This document shows positions 1 through 7,858 of a stretch of 9,042 nt of DNA, in pieces (position 1 is the stretch's first letter; each line of letters starts with the position of its first letter). Location of the stretch: positions 1 to 9,042 of the forward strand of contig CAZOVK010000087.1 in NCBI GenBank assembly GCA_964583165.1, read 5' to 3'. The position numbers were made by a program, and so were the translations under genes. The notes under the pieces are model-generated. The model searched no databases and was not told where the DNA came from. It saw nothing but the letters and a program-made list of their open reading frames with translations. The DNA is from CAZOVK01 sp964583165 (lineage in GTDB: Bacteria > Bacillota > Clostridia > Lachnospirales > WRAX01).

Positions 1-8
1 GAGTATCT

Positions 9-3000
9 ATGAAAACGGGACTAACAACAAGATTTGTTACTCTGACACTTTCTCTACTGCTTGTCCTTACGCTGTTTACGGTGAAACCGCTTTCTATAGC
101 CGCCGCCGAAACCGAAGGGCTTATCACATCCTCTGAAACCGATGACACAACCACTTTATATGACAGCGAAGATATTAACAACTCTGATGAAGCCGATAAT
201 ATAGATGATACATATAATCCAAACGACAGCGAAGACATCGACATCTCAAATGAAGACGATGAAATAATCTCCTCCGATGAAACATTAAGTATTGTTCCCT
301 TGATTGCTGCTGAAGATACCGTTATTTTCGGCGACCCCTATCTGTTAAAAGCTATAATAGAGGCCGGTTATGACCAAGACGAAAACGGCTCAATCAGTTT
401 AGGTGAGATGGAATCTATCACCAATTTATCTTTGCAATACAAAGCGATAACCGATTTATCGGGACTAGAGTATGCGGCAGGTCTTCAATCACTCAACATC
501 GCGGGGAACTATATCGAAGATTTAACGCCTGTTTCGAGCTTGGTTGGCTTGACGAGTCTAAGTATTTCCGTTTCGGTGCCGCTTGACCTACAGGTATTGT
601 CGCCACTGACAAATCTAGACTCGCTAACAATCGATAACTCGGGGAGCTTCTCGAATAGCCCATACGCAACTATTGTGCCTTATGAGAGCTTAGACAGTAT
701 TACAAGGCTACAAATCTATCACTCCTGTTTTGAAGATTTCTCGTTTATTAGCTCATTTACGGGGTTGACTACACTTGATATTTATAGTTCGAGTCTGTAT
801 AACAAACCCCTTGACTTATCCTTTTTAGCGACTATACCTTTGCTGAATAAACTAAGCCTAAGCTTGCTAAATGTGGACAACCTGACCGTGTTATCGTCGT
901 TAACCGACCTAAACAGTCTGACACTTTATAATTTACATAGCAGTAACGGTCCTATAGATATGTCACCCATAGGTTATCTTACGAAATTGACTTCAGTGAA
1001 TTTGACTTATATGGGTTTGACGGATATTGTTTTTCTAGAAAATCTTCATATGTTAGAGTCTGTAAGATTAAATGACAATAAGCTCAACAGTATTCTTCCG
1101 CTGATGGGTTCTGTGAATGTGTTGAAAAGCCTGTATATTGGGGGCAATCAGATAGACACTTCCGAAGGCTCAGACCAAATGGTATTTATTAATCAACTGG
1201 AAGAAAACGGTTGCTCGGTCAGTTATGGTGGCCAGCGGTTTAAGCTAAGCGGAAAATTTATCCCTCCCAGTGGTATAGATAACGTGTATGCCAGTGTCTT
1301 AGCGCATAAGATTGGCGGAGGCGACAATAATCGAATCTACGCGTCAATCAATTATCAGACCTACGAGTATGAGTTTTTGCTGGAACCCGGTCAATACATC
1401 ATCGCCCCGAATATTTTTTATGAAGAGTATACCTTTGACCATAAGACCATAGAATTGGGCTACTCTGACCAAAAAATTGACTTACAGCTCTACACAAGAG
1501 CGTCAACGTCACTGAGAATCAATGGTAGCGTTGAGGGCGGCGGTACGTTGGTGAGCGGAACCCAATTTGTTATAACGCCCACTAACAGCGACCTATCATG
1601 GCAAACATACTGGTTTAGCGGTGAATCTTTCAATGTATACAATCTTCTTTACGGGAGCTATAAGGTTGATATTTCGACTATTGAAGATTGCAGATACTAC
1701 ACCGACACCAGAGGAATCGTATATACCGTTTCTGAGGAAGAACCCAATGTGACCGTTAACATGAAGGTTACCAAAAAGGATAACCTACACACGGTGACGG
1801 GCAGGGTAAACATCACAAACGGGGATTTCGATAGGCGGTATTTCAATACAACTGTTGTCATGTATGACTCAGCATCACATCCAAACACCACCCACTATTT
1901 TTATGCGTATGTAAACGACAATGGTACGTTTGAGTTTAAGGATATACCTGCTGGCGATTATCGGCTCTATGGCCATAACTCGACTTACTATGAAGTGACT
2001 CCAAGGACTGAGCTTCTTTCTGTTCCAAATGAAACGAGCGTTATACTTGAGGCCAAGAGATTACCCGCGTATACCATATCGGGGCTTATTAAGAACGCGG
2101 ATACAAACCTACCTGCTATGCTGTCGTCAATCGGCTTTGCGCGCCTAAACGATGGGGGCAGTTTCGGCGCACAGATTAACGGCGGCAACTATTCCGCTTT
2201 CTTGCCTAAAGGCAAGTATAGAATGCACATCTATACTACAGACGGCAACGTAATGTCCGTCACGATTTCTATAACAGACAGGGATATTGTACAGGATTTC
2301 ACGCTCAATAAGAAGGGTACATATATCTATGGCAATGTTTCGTTCTCTGATGAAGGCGCAGTGCCTTGGATGACGATTGTCGCTACCAATACAACAACCA
2401 ACGAGGCCTACTACGGATATACTTCGGCCGCCGGTTGGTATGAGATTAACAATGTTCCGAAAGGCACATACACCGTCAGCCTTGCGCCGTGGGATAATCG
2501 GTATAACTGTAGCGCGGTTACTGTCACGCTGACAGATTCGGGCGTTGAAGCAAACCTTGTGGCTACAAAGTGGGCTGATTTGCGCGGAAAAGTCATGAAA
2601 GACAATGTAGAAGCCTTTAAGGCCTATGTGAATCTGTATAAAGCCGAAGCAGACGGCGCGACCTTTAATTGGATAGCGGGAACATATTCGGGCATTGGTG
2701 GCTTTAACTTTGACAGCGTTATCAAAGAAAGGGGCACTTATAAGCTGGAGCTTCAGTATATTCAAGATAGAAACAGCACCATGCCGCTGTTTGTTTCGGA
2801 GCCCAAGATTTTTGTTGTGAACGATACGACGGGCATCATGGAGCAACACTTGACCTACAGTGACCCACAGTCGGAGCATGACTTACTGAAAGATATGAAC
2901 GTCTATGTTACAACAGACGTTAAGACCACAGCAAACGGCAAACATGTAAGCGTTAAGTTACATTATGTCTATGAGGGCTCGGTGACATTAGAGCCGCCGA

Positions 3001-5459
3001 CATTCCGTATTGATTTACCGGACGGCATGAGCTTTAAGAACAGCGGTGAAGCGGTCACTTATGAGTTTTACACGCCAAAGCAACCCTTAACACCGGGCAG
3101 TATCGGCAATCATATGGCGACGGCTTATGTGATAAACGTTGATACGGATATAGCGCAGATTAAGGTACAAGTAAGCTTTGACGGGGGCAAGCTTTGGTAT
3201 ATTTTAGGCAAAACGGATATCGCCATTGAGAGTATCAACCTAACAGGCTCGGGAGCCGCAAGTACCATTGAGACCTTCAAGTTATACGGTGATGCGCCCG
3301 TAGGCAGTACGGTTAGGATAAAGGATTTCGTAACAAACGAAGTCATTAAAACGGTTCAGACAAACGGTCGCTTCTTCTCAACCAGTATAGGTCCGTTAAG
3401 CGAAGAAAATTCATATCTGTTCGTAGCAGAGGTAACTGTTGATGCGCTGACGATTACATCGAACATCCACGCTGTAGATGTTCGCGCAAACCAGATTACG
3501 CTTAATGATGTTAAAAAGGACGGCGCAAGCTTACCGCTGAACAAAATCATCGGCGTAAGAACATTCTCGGCTTGGGTTGATACGAACCTTAAAGGTTTTG
3601 ACTATGACCTGTCCGTTAAGTTTAATAATGCCGAAGATATTGAAAAAGTGGTTTATCACTTCAGCGATGTGGATTATACCGCTATACCGCAGAGTGATAT
3701 CTACAACGCCAAAATCAGCGATTGGTATGGCGCGGGGCTTAAAAAACTGACCGCTACAGTCACAGCCAAAGACGGAAGGGAACTTCACTTCATCATAGCC
3801 GAAGCCACTATCCTTATTGACCCCAGCGGAACAGTCACAAATAAGGTAACGGGTCAGCCCGTATCGGGCGTAGAGATGTATTGCTATGTGTTCAAAAACG
3901 GAAAATGGGAAATTTGGGATGCGGAGAATTACGGACAAATTAACCCCATGTATACAGATGAAAGCGGTAATTATGGTTGGATGGTTCCTGACGGTGTTTA
4001 TAAGGTAACAGCTAAAAAAGCGGGTTATCAAGATTATGATACGATTAACGACACCCTTTTCAGAGGTGAAAACGGTCAAAGCACTATCATAATCCCGCCG
4101 CCGCGTACTGATATTAACATCGCCCTTGTTCCTGTTAAAGATGAGTCGAACGTAAAAGATGACACAGGCTCTAGCAAAGACACGAGCGGTAATATTGTTG
4201 TTAATACAACCGTATCACTGTCTGGCGCTCTAAATAAGATTAACACCGCTAAAAACGGCGACACTATCACCGTGAAAACAGACGACAATACCACCCTGTC
4301 AGCCACTATAATCAATGCGCTAAAGGGTAAGGACATTACGCTTGTTTTGGATATGGGAAGTTATTCGTGGTCAATTAAAGGCAAGAGTATCGCGCAAGAC
4401 GTATCGCCCTCGTTAATTGGGGTTGACTTAAAGGTTACCAAGATTAACGATAACGCCCTGTTAGAAATGGCGAAAAACAAGGCTGTGGCTATCATTGAGC
4501 TTGCGCATGATGGGGCGTTACCGTTCTCCGCTAAACTCAAATGGAATGTAGGTATGACTCCAATCTATAAACATATCTATATGAGTTACTTCAACGGGAA
4601 TCATTTGGAATACTGTGGTGAGTCTATCGTGGATAAGGACGGTTACGTTACGTTTGATTTTAGTCACGCTTCTAAGTATGTGCTTTCAACTGAGCCGATG
4701 GGTATAGCCAAGTTAGATGTTGTGCCCGTAAGATTACCGAAGGGTCTATTGGTAAAAGCCGATCAAAACGAAGCATTGGGCGGGTTAAATACCCTTGTGC
4801 CCTATCTAAATGACAACGGCAAAACGAATATCGTCAAATGGAGCGCGGTTATTAACAACACGCCATCATTCTGGACAACGACGGATGGTTTATATGATTA
4901 CCGCGACAACAAGAAAAATTTCACCGACACAAACGGGCACTGGGCAGAAAGCACCATTGACTTTGTAACGGCGCGAGAGCTGTTCGAGGGTTACAACGGT
5001 CTGTTCGACCCCAATGGCCATATGACAAAAGCAATGTTTGCAGTTGTATTGGGTAAACTGGATGACGCTGATGTATCGGCTTATCAAGCTTCGGCGTTTA
5101 ATGATGTCAATATCGACGATTGGTTCGGTAAGTATATCGCTTGGGCAGCGGACATGAATATTGTCAGCGGCAGTTACGGTAACTTTAACCCCAACAAGGG
5201 CATAACCCGTGAAGAAATGGCAACTATGCTGTACAGATATATACAGCAGAAGGGTATAACGCTAGAGATGATTGACAATACCGATTTCGCCGATTCTGAG
5301 TTTGTCAGCGACTGGGCAAAAGATGCCGTAATGGGCATGAAACGTCTGGGGCTGATAAGCGGTGTTAACGGCAACAATTACGCGCCAAAGGATATTGTTA
5401 ATCGGGCGAGTGTTGCGCAGGTATTAAAGAATCTCATCACAACAGTAGTGTCTGAATAG
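9..5459 (+). CDS. Giant secreted SLH-anchored surface protein with EF-hand loop, leucine-rich repeats and beta-sandwich repeats
   Basis: This 1816-residue protein is probably exported by Sec and held non-covalently on the cell wall by SLH repeats, acting as an adhesin or structural surface protein. Seen, by approximate residue: signal peptide 1-33 (basic start, Leu-rich core, AAA before the likely cut after A33); acidic low-complexity 34-95; EF-hand-like loop 122-133 (D122, D124, N126, G127, I129, E133); irregular leucine-rich repeats 139-400; six prealbumin/Cna-B-like units starting near 409, 501, 593, 687, 770 and 855, each with an xGxV-type first strand and a late G-x-Y strand; less defined beta regions 962-1070 and an Ig-like part 1075-1160; a carboxypeptidase-regulatory-like domain 1270-1345; a domain 1398-1568 resembling C-terminal modules of clostridial surface proteins; SLH repeats from about 1638, 1697 and 1760. 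There is no LPXTG motif and no recognisable catalytic domain. The start follows from the signal peptide; its ribosome site is cut by the window edge. Domain classes are confident, exact borders and ligand are not. Confidence 0.93.
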   Translation: MKTGLTTRFVTLTLSLLLVLTLFTVKPLSIAAAETEGLITSSETDDTTTLYDSEDINNSDEADNIDDTYNPNDSEDIDISNEDDEIISSDETLSIVPLIAAEDTVIFGDPYLLKAIIEAGYDQDENGSISLGEMESITNLSLQYKAITDLSGLEYAAGLQSLNIAGNYIEDLTPVSSLVGLTSLSISVSVPLDLQVLSPLTNLDSLTIDNSGSFSNSPYATIVPYESLDSITRLQIYHSCFEDFSFISSFTGLTTLDIYSSSLYNKPLDLSFLATIPLLNKLSLSLLNVDNLTVLSSLTDLNSLTLYNLHSSNGPIDMSPIGYLTKLTSVNLTYMGLTDIVFLENLHMLESVRLNDNKLNSILPLMGSVNVLKSLYIGGNQIDTSEGSDQMVFINQLEENGCSVSYGGQRFKLSGKFIPPSGIDNVYASVLAHKIGGGDNNRIYASINYQTYEYEFLLEPGQYIIAPNIFYEEYTFDHKTIELGYSDQKIDLQLYTRASTSLRINGSVEGGGTLVSGTQFVITPTNSDLSWQTYWFSGESFNVYNLLYGSYKVDISTIEDCRYYTDTRGIVYTVSEEEPNVTVNMKVTKKDNLHTVTGRVNITNGDFDRRYFNTTVVMYDSASHPNTTHYFYAYVNDNGTFEFKDIPAGDYRLYGHNSTYYEVTPRTELLSVPNETSVILEAKRLPAYTISGLIKNADTNLPAMLSSIGFARLNDGGSFGAQINGGNYSAFLPKGKYRMHIYTTDGNVMSVTISITDRDIVQDFTLNKKGTYIYGNVSFSDEGAVPWMTIVATNTTTNEAYYGYTSAAGWYEINNVPKGTYTVSLAPWDNRYNCSAVTVTLTDSGVEANLVATKWADLRGKVMKDNVEAFKAYVNLYKAEADGATFNWIAGTYSGIGGFNFDSVIKERGTYKLELQYIQDRNSTMPLFVSEPKIFVVNDTTGIMEQHLTYSDPQSEHDLLKDMNVYVTTDVKTTANGKHVSVKLHYVYEGSVTLEPPTFRIDLPDGMSFKNSGEAVTYEFYTPKQPLTPGSIGNHMATAYVINVDTDIAQIKVQVSFDGGKLWYILGKTDIAIESINLTGSGAASTIETFKLYGDAPVGSTVRIKDFVTNEVIKTVQTNGRFFSTSIGPLSEENSYLFVAEVTVDALTITSNIHAVDVRANQITLNDVKKDGASLPLNKIIGVRTFSAWVDTNLKGFDYDLSVKFNNAEDIEKVVYHFSDVDYTAIPQSDIYNAKISDWYGAGLKKLTATVTAKDGRELHFIIAEATILIDPSGTVTNKVTGQPVSGVEMYCYVFKNGKWEIWDAENYGQINPMYTDESGNYGWMVPDGVYKVTAKKAGYQDYDTINDTLFRGENGQSTIIIPPPRTDINIALVPVKDESNVKDDTGSSKDTSGNIVVNTTVSLSGALNKINTAKNGDTITVKTDDNTTLSATIINALKGKDITLVLDMGSYSWSIKGKSIAQDVSPSLIGVDLKVTKINDNALLEMAKNKAVAIIELAHDGALPFSAKLKWNVGMTPIYKHIYMSYFNGNHLEYCGESIVDKDGYVTFDFSHASKYVLSTEPMGIAKLDVVPVRLPKGLLVKADQNEALGGLNTLVPYLNDNGKTNIVKWSAVINNTPSFWTTTDGLYDYRDNKKNFTDTNGHWAESTIDFVTARELFEGYNGLFDPNGHMTKAMFAVVLGKLDDADVSAYQASAFNDVNIDDWFGKYIAWAADMNIVSGSYGNFNPNKGITREEMATMLYRYIQQKGITLEMIDNTDFADSEFVSDWAKDAVMGMKRLGLISGVNGNNYAPKDIVNRASVAQVLKNLITTVVSE
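162..260 (+). repeat. Imperfect 63-nt (21-residue) duplication in the acidic N-terminal segment
   Basis: The bases GACAGCGAAGA occur at 162-172 and again at 225-235, exactly 63 nt apart and in frame. The encoded copies begin DSEDINNSDEAD (residue 52) and DSEDIDISNEDD (residue 73). This looks like an old in-frame tandem duplication within the Asp/Glu/Ser/Asn-rich spacer that follows the signal peptide. The spacer is probably disordered and may bind cations or act as a flexible linker. Confidence 0.6.
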
Positions 5460-5466
5460 ACGGATA

Positions 5467-5502
5467 AGCGCCTCCATCATTGAATTGATGGGGGCGCTGT
5501 TT
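5467..5502 (+). terminator. Hairpin terminator after the SLH protein gene
   Basis: A 13-bp stem is formed by AGCGCCTCCATCA (5467-5479) and TGATGGGGGCGCT (5486-5498). It has one T-G wobble and a 6-nt loop (TTGAAT). It begins 7 nt after the TAG stop of the giant gene. The following T run is short (GTTT), so termination may be incomplete, but the stem is GC-rich and well placed. It separates the surface protein gene from the downstream regulator gene. Confidence 0.75.
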
Positions 5503-5511
5503 CACTAGTGC

Positions 5512-5540
5512 TGGAAATCCGTTTGCGGATATGGTATAAT
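5512..5540 (+). promoter_or_regulatory. Sigma-A-type promoter of the AraC-family gene, extended -10
   Basis: The -10 box is a perfect TATAAT at 5535-5540, preceded by TGG to give an extended -10 (TGnTATAAT). A -35-like TGGAAA (4 of 6 consensus matches) lies at 5512-5517 with a 17-bp spacer. Transcription would start near 5547 and leave a leader of roughly 35-40 nt. The gene's ribosome site is a weak GGGGG run (5571-5575), 8 nt before ATG 5584. Confidence 0.7.
5517..5530 (+). promoter_or_regulatory. Candidate operator dyad inside the promoter spacer
   Basis: ATCCG (5517-5521) and CGGAT (5526-5530) form a perfect inverted repeat around TTTG. The dyad sits between the -35 and -10 boxes of the AraC-family gene, where a bound protein would block RNA polymerase. 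The sequence shows only symmetry and position; the binding protein is unknown, and autoregulation is inference. Confidence 0.35.
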
Positions 5541-5583
5541 GCTTTTATTAGGGTAGAACATTTCACATACGGGGGCAAACAAA

Positions 5584-6462
5584 ATGAGTATGTATAGGCT
5601 ACTCTTGTGTATTGTCGAGCATATTGAAGAAAATATCAAATCCGTACAACAAATAGCCGCTATAGCCGATACCTTTAATATATCTGTTGTACACTTACAA
5701 AGGATATTCAAATTCGCGTTTGGCATGCCCATAATCAAGTATATTCGGCAGAGAAAACTCACAAGAAGCGCGGAGGATTTGCTTAAAACCCATTTGAAAG
5801 TTATCGATATAGCCTGTGAATATGGCTTCGAGCATGAACAAAGTTATATTCGCGCGTTCAAACGCGAGTATGGCATAACACCGGGCGAATTTCGTAGGGG
5901 AACAAGATTTTTGAATGCCACACCACCGCTGTCTATGCTGAACATGAAAGAATTGGACAGCGGCATAGTCTGTAAGCCGGAGATTGTTATAGTCCCCGCG
6001 TTTTTTGTTGTCGGGCGGCGTCATAAAATTGCCCTAGACAAGTCGATTACTGAGGCGCCGCGTCTTGCTAAGGAGTTTTTCTTTAGAGATAAAGGGCAAC
6101 TGGATGGCGTTGTTAATCCACATATTTATTTTGGTCTGACCGACAAACAAAACACACCTGAGGGCTACACATATTACTTGCCTTCGGTTCAGACTGTTGA
6201 CCTAACAAAGATTCCTGAAGGGTTTACGGGTGTTAGGGTTGATTCTTCAATGTGTGTACGGTTTATTTATATCGGCAATCACCATTATTCAGACATCAAT
6301 TTAGGTATAGCTAACGAGATGTATTCATCTATACGACAATTCTTTATCAGTCAGCCAAGATTTAAGGCGCATGACACCTTTCACTTTGAGCGCATAGACA
6401 CGAGAATAAACGACGATAACTATTGCATTATGGAGTGGCTGACCCCATTTGACGAAGCGTAA
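5584..6462 (+). CDS. AraC-family transcriptional regulator with GyrI-like effector-binding domain
   Basis: This 292-residue cytoplasmic DNA-binding regulator has its AraC/XylS double helix-turn-helix at the N-terminus. The first HTH is near residues 20-47 (SVQQIAAIADTFNIS...LQRIFK) and the second near 72-105 (VIDIACEYGFEHEQSYIRAFKREYGITPGEFRR region), ending in the family's typical F-K-R-x-Y-G-x-T-P-x-x-[FY]-R signature. Residues about 125-290 resemble the GyrI-like/bacterial transcription activator effector-binding domain, which binds small, often hydrophobic or cationic ligands in Rob- and BmrR-type proteins. This order (DNA-binding first, effector domain last) matches Rob-like regulators. 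The gene has its own promoter and lies 81 nt upstream of the GNAT gene, its likeliest target. ATG 5590 is a possible alternative start two codons in. The ligand cannot be inferred. Confidence 0.9.
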   Translation: MSMYRLLLCIVEHIEENIKSVQQIAAIADTFNISVVHLQRIFKFAFGMPIIKYIRQRKLTRSAEDLLKTHLKVIDIACEYGFEHEQSYIRAFKREYGITPGEFRRGTRFLNATPPLSMLNMKELDSGIVCKPEIVIVPAFFVVGRRHKIALDKSITEAPRLAKEFFFRDKGQLDGVVNPHIYFGLTDKQNTPEGYTYYLPSVQTVDLTKIPEGFTGVRVDSSMCVRFIYIGNHHYSDINLGIANEMYSSIRQFFISQPRFKAHDTFHFERIDTRINDDNYCIMEWLTPFDEA

Positions 6463-6473
6463 AATCATGATAT

Positions 6474-6510
6474 TTTTGGTTAAGTTTTGGTTGGACGAGG
6501 GTTATATAAT
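6474..6510 (+). promoter_or_regulatory. Putative activator-dependent promoter of the GNAT gene with 11-bp direct repeat
   Basis: A perfect TATAAT lies at 6505-6510, but no good -35 box sits 16-18 bp upstream. Instead TTTTGGTT occurs twice (6474-6481 and 6485-6492), repeated with an 11-bp period, about one helical turn, overlapping the -35 position. A weak -35 with helical-phase direct repeats is typical of activator-driven promoters, and the gene just upstream encodes an AraC-family regulator. No terminator is seen between the two genes, so read-through from the regulator promoter is also possible. Confidence 0.45.
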
Positions 6511-6532
6511 GGGGCAACGGGAAAAAGAAAGG

Positions 6533-6537
6533 GGAGG
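6533..6537 (+). promoter_or_regulatory. Ribosome binding site fixing the GNAT start at ATG 6544
   Basis: GGAGG within a purine-rich run (GAAAGGGGAGGGGA, ending at 6540) is placed 6 nt before ATG 6544. An upstream in-frame TTG at 6487 would add 19 residues, but it has no such site and would place the promoter -10 box inside the coding region. Confidence 0.8.
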
Positions 6538-6543
6538 GGATGT

Positions 6544-7737
6544 ATGCTGTCAGAATATGAACTTGAAACGATTGTTAAAGGCATTGATATGTCGTGGGAA
6601 ACATGGGGCAAGATGAGTGGTGAGCGGTTGGTCACTGGGGCAATTAACTATGTAAAGTCTGAAACAGAGGGTGGCTTTGAACGGATATTCTCTGTAAATA
6701 TTGAAGAGGATTCGGAATTTCAGATACAACAGATGATTTCATTAATCAAGGCGGGCATTTTACCCGATTCGTTATTGATTACCCCCAGTACAAAACCGTC
6801 AAACCTCGCGGAGATATTGTCACAGAAGGGGTTTATTATAGACGACAGTGGCCCTTGTATGATGATGTATCTGGATGATTATCAAAGGCCTATATCACAA
6901 AACGAAAATCTTGTGGTTTCTGACGTGACAAGCAAGGAACAACTGGCGTGTTGGCTTGATATTGTCAATAGAGCGCTGTTTGGCTGTGAACTTGTCACCG
7001 TAGAACAATTCCATGATGTTCTCGTGCTTGACAATACATACTTTTATCTCGGTTATATTGATGATAAGCCCGTAACTGCCTGCATGACTATTACTGAGGG
7101 TGACACATCTGTTTTAGAGATGGTCGCAACCCTTAAAGATTACCGTAGGCAGGGGTTTGGAACGAGGGTAATTGACAAAGCATTAAGTGATTTGCGGCAG
7201 AAAGGCATAAAGACGATTTCACTTCGCGCAGAACCTGACGGTGTGGGTGTTTATAAACGATTGGGCTTTAGGGAACTCTTTAAGCGCGTTGTTGCAACCT
7301 GTGACTGGAAGAGCGTTCATAAAAAAGCTTGCCCCTGCCGTATAGAAAGCGACAAGATTGAAAAGGCCAAGTTGATTTTCAGTCAAAGCAGTAGTATCGA
7401 GGACTTTATATCTGAAATGGGCAGGCAAGAAGTTATCGGCAGAAAGATTTGGTATGAGCCACAGGAGAACGCGATTTATTTGACCAAGAAATATGCTTGC
7501 GAATGTGATGAACAAGCCTCTTTATGCAGTAGCTTAATAGGGCAAAGATGCCATTGTGTGTATGTGAATCATTTAACGGAGCATATACCGATGTCGTATT
7601 GTAAATGTGCGGCATCATTCTTTGAACCGCTGTTCTTTCCGTTGTTTGGTGAAGACATTGTAATCGAGCCTGTTCAAACCGTGTTAAACGGCGATGACGA
7701 ATGTATATTCAGAATAGGTTTATCGTCGAAGAAATGA
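6544..7737 (+). CDS. Tandem-type GNAT acetyltransferase fused to a cysteine-rich V4R/DUF6144-like domain
   Basis: This 397-residue, probably cytoplasmic protein has three parts. Residues 1-115 look like a degenerate GNAT half ending in a 'L-x-x-x-G-F...M' strand pattern. Residues about 120-256 are the active GNAT domain: the acetyl-CoA pyrophosphate-binding motif R-x-x-G-x-G is R201-G204-G206, preceded by a VLEMVATLKDYR strand and followed by the family's late 'YKRLGF' (237-242). Residues about 262-397 are a cysteine-rich domain with CPC (263-265), CEC (319-321), C328, CHC (336-338), CKC (353-355) and C387; its end (YCKCAASFFEPLF...GDDECIFRIG) resembles V4R/DUF6144-type ligand- or metal-binding domains. 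The name DUF6144 is from memory. The protein would move an acetyl group from acetyl-CoA to an unknown amine. It follows the AraC-family gene and ends before a strong terminator. The GNAT call is firm; the fused domain assignment is moderate. Confidence 0.85.
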   Translation: MLSEYELETIVKGIDMSWETWGKMSGERLVTGAINYVKSETEGGFERIFSVNIEEDSEFQIQQMISLIKAGILPDSLLITPSTKPSNLAEILSQKGFIIDDSGPCMMMYLDDYQRPISQNENLVVSDVTSKEQLACWLDIVNRALFGCELVTVEQFHDVLVLDNTYFYLGYIDDKPVTACMTITEGDTSVLEMVATLKDYRRQGFGTRVIDKALSDLRQKGIKTISLRAEPDGVGVYKRLGFRELFKRVVATCDWKSVHKKACPCRIESDKIEKAKLIFSQSSSIEDFISEMGRQEVIGRKIWYEPQENAIYLTKKYACECDEQASLCSSLIGQRCHCVYVNHLTEHIPMSYCKCAASFFEPLFFPLFGEDIVIEPVQTVLNGDDECIFRIGLSSKK

Positions 7738-7760
7738 TTGAGGGAACACATAATGAAGTA

Positions 7761-7799
7761 AGAGGGGGTACAGCGTGGTTGTACTCTCTCACTTTTTTT
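7761..7799 (+). terminator. Intrinsic terminator after the GNAT gene
   Basis: GAGGGGGTACA (7762-7772) pairs with TGTACTCTCTC (7780-7790) as an 11-bp stem with two G-U pairs and a 7-nt loop, followed by a run of seven T (7793-7799). It lies 25 nt after the GNAT stop and just upstream of the fab promoter, so it insulates the two units. Confidence 0.88.
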
Positions 7800-7830
7800 G
7801 GCGTAAGTTTTATGTTTTTCAAAAGCCCCA

Positions 7831-7858
7831 TTGACAAACATAAAAACAGTGATATAAT
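7831..7858 (+). promoter_or_regulatory. Strong sigma-A promoter of the MarR-fabH operon
   Basis: A perfect -35 TTGACA (7831-7836) and a perfect -10 TATAAT (7853-7858) are separated by 16 bp. Transcription would start near 7865, inside the palindromic operator. This is the only consensus promoter at both boxes in the window, as expected for an essential operon controlled mainly by repression. Confidence 0.9.

Noticed and set aside
2145..2879. 244-codon open frame on the minus strand
   Set aside because: It lies wholly inside the giant surface protein gene, has no recognisable domain, and its composition is what the complement of a biased coding strand gives. The + frame has clear domain content throughout.
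3531..4079. 182-codon open frame on the minus strand
   Set aside because: Antisense shadow of the Ig-like and carboxypeptidase-regulatory-like regions of the surface protein. No ribosome site or family signature was seen.
5270..5459. Possible sortase signal at the C-terminus of the giant protein
   Set aside because: No LPXTG-like motif, hydrophobic segment or basic tail is present. The end is a third SLH repeat, so anchoring is by SLH.
5695..6024. 109-codon minus-strand open frame across the AraC-family gene
   Set aside because: Overlaps the two HTH motifs coded on the + strand; no own signal and no recognisable product.
6464..6480. ATCATGAT palindrome with T run after the AraC-family gene as a terminator
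   Set aside because: The stem is only 4 bp with no loop and is AT-rich, so it cannot form a stable terminator hairpin. The two genes may be co-transcribed.
6487..6543. 19-residue N-terminal extension of the GNAT protein from a TTG start
   Set aside because: The extension would be translated through the -10 box and the GGAGG ribosome site, and it is Gly/Arg-rich without family resemblance. ATG 6544 has a well-spaced ribosome site.
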